A stretch of DNA of 12,666 bases, from assembly GCA_030836325.1 (NCBI GenBank), contig JAURQC010000082.1, positions 1 through 12,666 of the forward strand, in the 5' to 3' direction. Positions within the stretch are counted from its first letter, which is position 1. Every line of letters starts with the position of its first letter. Positions 1 through 5,766 of the stretch are shown piece by piece. The notes under the pieces were generated by a model. It was not told the DNA's origin. It saw nothing but the letters and a program-made list of their open reading frames with translations, and made no database searches. The DNA is from Candidatus Nanopelagicales bacterium (lineage in GTDB: Bacteria > Actinomycetota > Actinomycetes > S36-B12). The translations under genes and the position numbers were made by a program.

Positions 1-686
1 AGCCAGCGCAGGCCGGGCTCGCGATGCAGATCGGCCTCCAGCGACGCTTCGACGCCGGCATGGACAAGGCTCGCGAATCCGTTGAGTCGGGATCCATCGG
101 GACGGTCTACGACCTCGTGCTGGCGTCGCGTGACCACACTCCCCCGGGTCGGGATTTCCTGCCTGGGAGCGGTGGCATCTTCCGTGACCTCCATGTGCAC
201 GACTTCGACATCGCTTCATGGATCGTCGGCTCTCCCATTGAGACGGTCCAGGCCACCCGCGCGATCCGCGGAGAGGGCGACTACGCGGAGTTCGACGACG
301 CCGACGTCACCAAGATCATCGCCACCACGGAGTCCGGTGTGCCGATATCGATCACTGGTACCCGTCACGACGCCCGCGGCCACGATGTTCGACTCGAGGT
401 ATTCGGTTCGCAGGATTCCCTTAGCGCCGGGATAACTTCCCGGACCCCGCTACTCACTCTCGACGGCGCCGATGTGGGCATCGACAACGATGTCTACTCC
501 GGCTTCATCGATCGCTTCCGCGAAGCATTCCGTGCAGAGACCACTGCGTTCGTCGACGTCATCGCGGGAGCACCGAACCCGTGCCCACCCAGCGCAGCAC
601 TTGATGCGCTCCGTGCGGCGATCGCCTGCGAGCGCGCGGTTGCCACCGGCCAAAGAATTCTCGTTAGGGACGTCAGCGATGAGTGA
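1..686 (+). CDS. Gfo/Idh/MocA family oxidoreductase (inositol 2-dehydrogenase-like), 5' end missing
   Basis: Partial gene: the frame is open from the first bases of the window and ends at TGA 684-686, so about 227 residues of the C-terminal part are present and the NAD(P)-binding Rossmann domain is largely outside. What remains begins with the family's 'QIGLQRRFD' strand and carries 'GGIFRDLHVHDFDIASW', the signature in which a conserved Asp and His sit at the active site of myo-inositol 2-dehydrogenase (IolG) and MocA-type enzymes. Family knowledge: these cytoplasmic enzymes oxidise inositols or sugars with NAD(P)+. The substrate cannot be read from this fragment. The stop overlaps the start of the downstream LacI-type gene by 8 bases, so the two are probably cotranscribed and translationally coupled, which fits a catabolic operon with its own regulator. 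The family call is firm, the inositol assignment tentative. Confidence 0.88.
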   Translation, partial: PAQAGLAMQIGLQRRFDAGMDKARESVESGSIGTVYDLVLASRDHTPPGRDFLPGSGGIFRDLHVHDFDIASWIVGSPIETVQATRAIRGEGDYAEFDDADVTKIIATTESGVPISITGTRHDARGHDVRLEVFGSQDSLSAGITSRTPLLTLDGADVGIDNDVYSGFIDRFREAFRAETTAFVDVIAGAPNPCPPSAALDALRAAIACERAVATGQRILVRDVSDE

Positions 687-1689
687 GCGGCGACCAACAA
701 TCCACGATGTTGCGGCTCGTGCCGGGGTGTCGAAGTCTCTGGTCTCGCTGGCAATGCGGGGCTCACCGAAAGTCAGTAGTGCTAGCCGCACCGCCATCGA
801 GAAGGCTGCGGAGGAACTCGGCTACCGGCCTAATGCGACGGCACGGAGCCTCGCCGACCGTAGAAGTCGCACGATCGGCGTCAACATGGCCGAGTTGGAC
901 AATCCGATTTTTCCCCAGATGCTCAGCGGTGCGCACGCGGTGATTCGGTCCCGCAACTACAACACCATGCTGGTGTCGGGCGAACGCGACCCAGCGGTGG
1001 AGAGCACCGAGTTGGCGAAGTTGCTCGAGTTTCAAGTGGAAGGTCTCATGCTGATTTCGCACCGATTGCCGGCCGAAACAGTTCGAGCCCTCGCCGCGGA
1101 AGTTCCCACCGTCGTCTTGACCTTGCGGGAGATTGCGGGACCGGGCATCGACGCCGTCGTGAGCGACGACGAAGCCGGTGCACGGATGGCCATGGAGCAC
1201 CTGTTCGACCTCGGCCACGAGGACATCGCCCACGTGTCCGGGGGCACCCTAGAGCCGGCCGTAGTCCGCGAGCGGATCTACAGGCAGGAGATGGAGAAAG
1301 CCGGACTCGCCGATCGAATCCGCATCGCCGAAGCCGATCTCACAAACCTCGGCGGACTCGAGGCCGCGCGTTCGCTGCTTGCCGATGGGCCCGCTCCCAC
1401 CGCGATCTTTGCCAGCAACGACATCTCTGCGATCGGCGTCATGGCGGCCTGCCAGGAAGTTGGACTCTCGGTTCCCGATGACGTGTCCATCATCGGCTAC
1501 GACGGCGTGGCTCTCGGTGCTTTGCGCACGCTGAGCCTTACCACCATCGCGCAGCCGCTGACGGAGATGGGTGCGATGGCTGCGCAACGACTTTTCGATC
1601 GCATGGACGGCAAGGAGGTTGCCGACAGCACGATCATGCTCGAGCCAGAACTCCTTACCCGAGGAACTACTGCCCATCCGAGTCGCTGA
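679..1689 (+). CDS. LacI-family transcriptional regulator
   Basis: 336 residues, a normal full length for the LacI/GalR family. The N-terminal helix-turn-helix covers about residues 6-27 ('TIHDVAARAGVSKSLVSLAM'), followed by the hinge 'YRPNATARSLA' around 49-59 and a periplasmic-binding-protein-like sensor domain from about residue 65 to the end, including the family's 'AIFASNDISAIGVM' and 'SIIGYDG' segments. The ATG at 679 is chosen because the helix-turn-helix begins immediately after it and AGGGA at 666-670 lies 8 bases upstream; the longer upstream reading in this frame has no such features. It overlaps the end of the oxidoreductase gene by 8 bases, so it probably controls that operon in response to a sugar or polyol. 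No operator is visible in the window; it should lie upstream of the operon. Its 3' end runs convergently into the synthetase remnant on the minus strand. Confidence 0.93.
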   Translation: MSERRPTIHDVAARAGVSKSLVSLAMRGSPKVSSASRTAIEKAAEELGYRPNATARSLADRRSRTIGVNMAELDNPIFPQMLSGAHAVIRSRNYNTMLVSGERDPAVESTELAKLLEFQVEGLMLISHRLPAETVRALAAEVPTVVLTLREIAGPGIDAVVSDDEAGARMAMEHLFDLGHEDIAHVSGGTLEPAVVRERIYRQEMEKAGLADRIRIAEADLTNLGGLEAARSLLADGPAPTAIFASNDISAIGVMAACQEVGLSVPDDVSIIGYDGVALGALRTLSLTTIAQPLTEMGAMAAQRLFDRMDGKEVADSTIMLEPELLTRGTTAHPSR

Positions 1690-1831
1690 GCGAAGTAGCG
1701 ACCCACACATCGAAAGGCCGCAGAGCGGTCGCATCTGGAAGACCACTCGTGTTGTGAACGGGATCGCCATTGACGATGTCGGTCACCGCCAGTTCCGCGA
1801 GCTTGCCCGTCACGGTGCGCGATGCCGCAGG
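1667..1831 (-). pseudogene. C-terminal remnant of an acetoacetyl-CoA synthetase
   Basis: Read on the minus strand, this stretch encodes 'SRTVTGKLAELAVTDIVNG' followed by a 'P-V' and a Leu-Pro-Asp-Ala-x-Ala-Leu segment. It lines up with the end of the intact synthetase at 3317-5284 ('PRTQTGKISEIAVREAVHG', then 'LANPDVLD'). The TGK lysine (codon 1802-1804) corresponds to the catalytic Lys of adenylate-forming ligases. No adenylation domain precedes it: upstream is the end of the decarboxylase gene and a few codons of another gene in a different frame. The reading ends at 1667, 23 bases inside the 3' end of the convergent LacI gene. It is therefore a decayed fragment, not a working gene. The homology is my own alignment by eye. 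Confidence 0.68.
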
Positions 1832-1854
1832 ACCACTTCGATGTCGTATCCCAC
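1832..1854 (-). pseudogene. Truncated start of an unknown gene
   Basis: Directly after the decarboxylase stop (1866-1868) lies AGGAGG at 1862-1867, 7 bases before a GTG at 1852-1854. This is an ideal translation start for a next gene, but the frame (VGYDIEVV...) runs into TGA at 1810-1812 after 14 codons. The synthetase C-terminal remnant continues in a neighbouring frame over the same bases. The likely reading is that a gene lost all but its first codons here. The piece is too short to identify. A chance ribosome site, or a one-base frameshift inside the synthetase remnant, are the alternatives. Confidence 0.4.
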
Positions 1855-1865
1855 GTTCACCCCTC

Positions 1866-3251
1866 CTAGCGGACGGTGGCGATGCGCGCATTGACGAGGA
1901 TGTTCGAGGCATCCAGTCCCGGCTCCTGCCCGTCGAGATCGAAATTGAGCCTGACGCCGGGCCGGAATACCAATAGGTGGGTCGACCCGCCGAAGTGGAA
2001 CATTCCGAGTTGTTCCCCTTTGGTAACGCGCTGGCCCGGCTCCACGGTGATCTCACTCGTTGACACTTCAGCCATCCCGACGGACACGAACCCCATCAAG
2101 CCGATCTTTGGATTGTCCGCCTCGATGAGGATGACCCCCCTAGTCGCAACCTCGGTGATGTATCCCTGAGATTCGTTGGGACTGGCCGGATCGAAGCCGA
2201 CTGCCGGCGACTGGGCGTAGTAACTGCCGTCGATGACGCGTGTAGACACGATGGTGCCAGTGACCGGCGAATGCCAACGGTGATAGCTCAACGCACTGAG
2301 GAAGGCCTGATACACCGTGCCGCCCACGAACTGTTCGTTGACGGGGTCGTCGCCGAAGATGTGTCGCAAGGAGTACGGCTGGCCCTTAAGCCAGAACGTG
2401 TCCACGCGGCGGACATCCTTTGCGATTCGGTAGGGGGCCGACTCACACGCGTTGCAGATCACGTCGTCATCCCCTTGGCTGGCGACCGGTCGCTGACCGG
2501 GGCGGAAGGTCCTAGTGAAGAAGTCGTCCCACGAGGTGAACCCGTAGAACGGCTGTGCCGGTTCACATTCAAAGGTCGAGGCGAAGCCGGGCATCGCCTT
2601 CTTTGCATTCCTGCCGAACCAACCATGACGGGGGTCATCGTTGAGGACGTATCGAGATGCGGGGGATTTAAGGAACCTCCCCCACTCATTGAGGATGGCT
2701 TTGAAGCGCTCGTTCACGCGCTCGTCCAGAAAGGCGTTGGTGCCGGCTGTCGTTCCCATGGGCCAGTCGAGGATCGCGTTGATCGGAAATCCCACCAAGC
2801 CGGTCTCGTTGAAGCTCGGCGCGGTGCCTAGAACGTGATTGATCAGTTGCAGCATCTGACGGTAGTCGCGGACCTGCGGGCTACCCGTCGGCGTGCGCTC
2901 GTACGTGGCCGAGTCGGGAAGTTCCTCGAACATCTGATGGAAGTACATATAGATCTGCGGATCGGACTCGATGAGTTCCTTCAACTCCTGGACGACAGGA
3001 CGAAGCGGTTGTGGTGATTCATCGACCGTCTTGATGAGGGCGGCAAGCCAGTTGTTGAGGACGCGTTGGTCCGAGGGGAGCCACTGCCCGACCCGGTAAG
3101 GGGTCGCTCGAAGCGAAGTAGCCGGTCGGGCGCTCACGGCAAGCGACGACGCCGTAGCCGCTGGGAGGGCACCCGGAACAGCGACGGTCGTGGCCACAGC
3201 TCCAGCACCCAGCCCGACCGCCTTGACCAGACTTCTGCGGGAGATACCCAC
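1866..3251 (-). CDS. Tat-exported PsiD-like decarboxylase (phosphatidylserine decarboxylase superfamily)
   Basis: 461 residues from a GTG start with GGAGGG 5 bases upstream. Residues 1-34 form a twin-arginine signal ('SRRSLVK', a hydrophobic stretch, then a possible cleavage after 'AATA'). Residues ~55-200 match the N-terminal helical domain of PsiD-type proteins ('ELIESDPQIY'). The catalytic part follows: 'FYGFTSWDDFFTRTFRPG' (~235-252), 'NACES' (267-271), 'YHRWHSPVTGTIV' (323-335, with catalytic-type His) and 'GMFHFGGST' (416-424). By family knowledge, the chain cuts itself before Ser423 to make the pyruvoyl cofactor. From memory, the 'ACES', 'YHRWH' and 'GMFHFGGS' blocks agree better with fungal L-tryptophan decarboxylase PsiD than with housekeeping phosphatidylserine decarboxylase. 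The substrate is unproven: an aromatic amino acid or a phospholipid headgroup are both possible. It lies 65 bases downstream of the synthetase gene on the same strand. Confidence 0.86.
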   Translation of the reverse strand: MGISRRSLVKAVGLGAGAVATTVAVPGALPAATASSLAVSARPATSLRATPYRVGQWLPSDQRVLNNWLAALIKTVDESPQPLRPVVQELKELIESDPQIYMYFHQMFEELPDSATYERTPTGSPQVRDYRQMLQLINHVLGTAPSFNETGLVGFPINAILDWPMGTTAGTNAFLDERVNERFKAILNEWGRFLKSPASRYVLNDDPRHGWFGRNAKKAMPGFASTFECEPAQPFYGFTSWDDFFTRTFRPGQRPVASQGDDDVICNACESAPYRIAKDVRRVDTFWLKGQPYSLRHIFGDDPVNEQFVGGTVYQAFLSALSYHRWHSPVTGTIVSTRVIDGSYYAQSPAVGFDPASPNESQGYITEVATRGVILIEADNPKIGLMGFVSVGMAEVSTSEITVEPGQRVTKGEQLGMFHFGGSTHLLVFRPGVRLNFDLDGQEPGLDASNILVNARIATVR

Positions 3252-3256
3252 GTGTT

Positions 3257-3262
3257 CCCTCC
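3257..3262 (-). promoter_or_regulatory. Ribosome binding site deciding the GTG start of the PsiD-like gene
   Basis: The minus strand reads GGAGGG then 5 bases then GTG (3249-3251). The next codons give the twin-arginine motif at residues 5-6, as expected for a Tat signal, so the GTG is the native start. Confidence 0.75.
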
Positions 3263-3316
3263 AGTTCGAATGATTTTGTTTGGAGCGTACCGGTCCACGG
3301 CGCCCGATGGGCGGCG

Positions 3317-5284
3317 CTACCGGGGAACCGCCGCCACAATCACGTCGAGAACGTCGGGATTCGCCAGCGCACCGAGGCCCTTCACCTCCCGTCCGTGAAC
3401 AGCCTCGCGCACAGCGATCTCGGAGATCTTGCCCGTCTGGGTGCGGGGCACGTCGGGAACCTCAACGATCACCGACGGCACGTGCCGCGGTGAGCACGCG
3501 GCCCGGATCGCCGCACGGATCGACTTCTGAGTCTCGTCATCAAGCACCGCCCCCGGCGCAACCACCACGAGAAGCACGATGCGGGTATCGCCATCCCACT
3601 CCTGACCGAAGGCCAGCGCATCGACGATGGCCGGGTGATCCGAGAGGGCCGCGTAGATCTCCGCGGTGCCGATGCGAACCCCGCCGACGTTGAGGGTGGC
3701 ATCCGATCGGCCCAGAATCGCCACACCCCCGTACTCGCTGCGCACCGAACGGTCGCCGTGCACCCAAATGCCGGGCCAGACGTCGAAGTACGTGGAACGG
3801 AGCCGCTCGCCGCTCTCATCGCCCCAAATGCCGACGGGCACGGTCGGGAAGGGCTGCAGGCACACCAACTCCCCCGGCTCACCGTCTTGGGCCCGCACCC
3901 CGGCATCGGTGTAGACGTCCACGGCGGTGCCCAGCGTGGGCCCGGCCATCTCCCCCGCATAAAACGGACGCGTCGGGTCTCCGCCGACGAATACGCCGAC
4001 GAGATCGGTGCCACCAGAGATCGGGTTGATCATGACGTCGGGCCCGAGTTCCTCCGCGAGCCAATGAGCGGTCGGCACCGACAACGGCGACCCCGTGACC
4101 AGCACCTGGCGCAGCGGTGACTCCGTCCCGAGGTGAGCACGCAGGTCGATTCTCTCCCCACGCATGTGATCGAGCAGGCGAGCACCCATGCCCAGATGAG
4201 TCGCGCCCGTGAGTCGAGCGGAGTCGAAGAGCGCTGCCGCGCCCGGATAGGTGGGCGCTCCGTCGTGCAGCACCAGCGTCGCACCGCACGCGAGGGAGGA
4301 GATCTCCCAGTTCCACATCATCCAACTGGTCGTCGTGTAGAAGAGCAGGCGATCTCCCGGGCGCACGTCGGCATGCAGTCCCACTTCGACGAGGTGCTTG
4401 AGCAGCACTCCCCCGCCACGGTGAACGAGGCATTTGGGCTTACCAGTGGTTCCCGAGGAGAACAGGACGTAGGCCGGATGGTCGAAGGGCAGCCGGGCGA
4501 ACTCAGGCTCAACATCAGCGCTCAGATGAGTGGCGAGCGGCTCGACAGTGCAGCCGGTAGGAGCAGCGTCCGCAACCGTCGAGTCAGATGCACGATCTGC
4601 CAGGAGGACCCATCGAAGGGACGGGAGCGCATGCACAACCTCAGCGACATTGCCGGCACGGTGGAAGTCACGTCCGTTCCACCGGTAGGACGCGGCAGCC
4701 ACTAGCACGGTCGGCTCGAGTTGTCCCAGACGGTCCACAATCGACGGCGCCCCGAATTCCGGGGACACACTGCTCACGACGGCTCCGACGGCGATCGCAC
4801 CCAACGTGCAGACGAGAGCGTCGGGCCCCACAGGGAGAATCAGACCGACCCGATCTCCGGCAGTCACCCCCTTCGCCCGAAGGGCAGCCGCGAATGATCC
4901 GACGCGACGCCGAAGCTCGCGACCGGAGAGTTCCCACCGAACCTCGAGCTCGGCATCGCCTTCGCCGATCCAGATTAGGGCGATCTCGTCGGAGTCCGCC
5001 CACGGCTCCAGCAGGTTCTCGGCGAGGTTAACGGCAGCCTTGGGGAAAAAGGTGGCATCGGGCAGAGTCGTGGATACGTAGGCCACGTCTCCCCGATAGC
5101 CGACCACGCTGAACTCATCCCAGACAAGTGACCAGAAGAGATTCGGCTCCTCGACGGACCACGCATGCGCGTCAGGGGTCGACTCGATGGATCTCCCGGA
5201 CTCGGCTGAAATTCGGCTGTGGAATCCAGCCATCCGGGTTTCAGCCTGAAACTCCGGGCTCGGTCGCCAGATCGGCTCAGTCAA
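3317..5284 (-). CDS. Acetoacetyl-CoA synthetase (acetoacetate-CoA ligase family)
   Basis: 655 residues from a TTG start, the usual size of the family. It should activate acetoacetate or a related short acid to its CoA thioester via an acyl-adenylate in the cytoplasm. Visible motifs: the family N-terminus with 'WRPSPEFQAETRMAGF' (residues 6-21) and 'FWSLVWDEFSVVG' (50-62); the phosphate loop 'YVLFSSGTTGKPK' (272-284); 'TTTSWMMWNW' after it; 'HGD' (509-511) and 'GRSDATLNVGGVRIGTAEIY' (525-544); and 'PRTQTGKISE' with catalytic Lys619. It ends with the family's 'LANPDVLD'. The TTG at 5284 is preferred because the homologous N-terminus starts there and AGGGAG lies 6 bases upstream; a longer reading to 5608 is low-complexity Arg-rich sequence unlike the family. 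Fragments of a second synthetase lie on either side. Specificity for acetoacetate is by family only. Confidence 0.9.
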   Translation of the reverse strand: MTEPIWRPSPEFQAETRMAGFHSRISAESGRSIESTPDAHAWSVEEPNLFWSLVWDEFSVVGYRGDVAYVSTTLPDATFFPKAAVNLAENLLEPWADSDEIALIWIGEGDAELEVRWELSGRELRRRVGSFAAALRAKGVTAGDRVGLILPVGPDALVCTLGAIAVGAVVSSVSPEFGAPSIVDRLGQLEPTVLVAAASYRWNGRDFHRAGNVAEVVHALPSLRWVLLADRASDSTVADAAPTGCTVEPLATHLSADVEPEFARLPFDHPAYVLFSSGTTGKPKCLVHRGGGVLLKHLVEVGLHADVRPGDRLLFYTTTSWMMWNWEISSLACGATLVLHDGAPTYPGAAALFDSARLTGATHLGMGARLLDHMRGERIDLRAHLGTESPLRQVLVTGSPLSVPTAHWLAEELGPDVMINPISGGTDLVGVFVGGDPTRPFYAGEMAGPTLGTAVDVYTDAGVRAQDGEPGELVCLQPFPTVPVGIWGDESGERLRSTYFDVWPGIWVHGDRSVRSEYGGVAILGRSDATLNVGGVRIGTAEIYAALSDHPAIVDALAFGQEWDGDTRIVLLVVVAPGAVLDDETQKSIRAAIRAACSPRHVPSVIVEVPDVPRTQTGKISEIAVREAVHGREVKGLGALANPDVLDVIVAAVPR

Positions 5285-5289
5285 CTTCG

Positions 5290-5466
5290 ACTCCCTGCAG
5301 TGCGTGCGGATATTCCCTGCCGCCCAGGCCATGCCGACTCCGAACCGGCCCCGACGGACGATGCCGCAATACCCAACGCAGTGGAATTGGCGAAGGTCAA
5401 CCCGATGCTCGACATCGCGGCAAATATCCCAACAAGTACCGGCAGAAACCAGAGCAGGAGCAGACT
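5290..5466 (-). pseudogene. C-terminal fragment of an MFS-type transporter
   Basis: From about codon 91 the open frame that starts at 5736 changes character completely, to a hydrophobic helix ('LLLLWFLPVLVGIFAAMSS') followed by 'IGLTFANSTALGIA' and 'GAGSESAW'. This resembles the late transmembrane segments of Bcr/CflA-type MFS drug exporters, which have a Pro/Ala-Asn-x-x-Ala helix end followed by an 'AGSASAL' loop. After 'SAW' the frame loses family character, so it is probably also frameshifted or truncated before the synthetase start. No start or N-terminal half is present, so this is a remnant. The hydrophobic nature is plain from the sequence; the subfamily is a guess. Confidence 0.5.
5291..5296 (-). 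promoter_or_regulatory. Ribosome binding site for the TTG start of the synthetase
   Basis: AGGGAG on the minus strand, 6 bases before TTG 5282-5284. The synthetase N-terminus and that of the broken paralogue (ATG at 5736) align from the same point, which supports this start. Confidence 0.6.
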
Positions 5467-5736
5467 GGCCAGCGGCTCGAGCGCTCCGTCGACGACGTTC
5501 AGCCGGTCCTGGGGAAAGAACCGAGCGTCGAGGAACTCCGCGCCCGGTTCGAACGCTTGCTCGCCCACCTCTCCGACCACGGCGGAGTCGTCCCACGCCA
5601 ACGACCAAAACGAGTCGAGGTCACCCACGCTCGCGCTATGGGCTTCAGCGAAGTCGCTCGAACCCGAGGCCTCGATCCATCGGCGCATCGCCGCACTCGA
5701 CGCCGGGGATGGGGACCACCGAACGTCGTCTAGCAT
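5467..5736 (-). pseudogene. N-terminal remnant of a second acetoacetyl-CoA synthetase
   Basis: Starting at ATG 5734-5736, about 90 codons encode a typical family N-terminus: 'VRWSPSPASSAAMRRWIEAS', then 'FWSLAWDDSAVVGEVGE' and 'ARFFPQDRLN'. The intact neighbour has 'IWRPSPEFQAETRMAG', 'FWSLVWDEFSVVGYRGD' and 'ATFFPKAAVN' at the same spacing. After 'DGALEPLA' (codon ~90) the homology stops and transporter-like sequence continues in frame. The adenylation domain, phosphate loop and catalytic Lys are absent, so it cannot be active as a ligase. The matching C-terminal end of a synthetase lies at 1667-1831 on the same strand, about 3.6 kb away. It lies 30 bases after the molybdoenzyme stop and may have been the last gene of that transcript. 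Confidence 0.72.
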
Positions 5737-5766
5737 GCGCGCAGCCTGCCAGATCGGTGGGCAGTG

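Noticed and set aside
1716..1730. Hairpin GGCCGC-AGA-GCGGTC between the convergent LacI and decarboxylase genes as a terminator.
   Set aside because: The stem is 6 pairs with one G-T and there is no T run on either strand beyond TTTC. It also falls inside the synthetase remnant, where it is explained by coding sequence.
5285..5608. Longer N-terminus for the synthetase, reading from an ATG at 5608.
   Set aside because: The extra 108 residues are Arg/Gly-rich low-complexity sequence in a shadow frame of the paralogue remnant and have no family likeness. The TTG at 5284 has its own ribosome site.
5290..5736. A mobile element carrying the synthetase-decarboxylase block.
   Set aside because: No transposase or integrase, terminal inverted repeats or target duplication could be seen at either junction.
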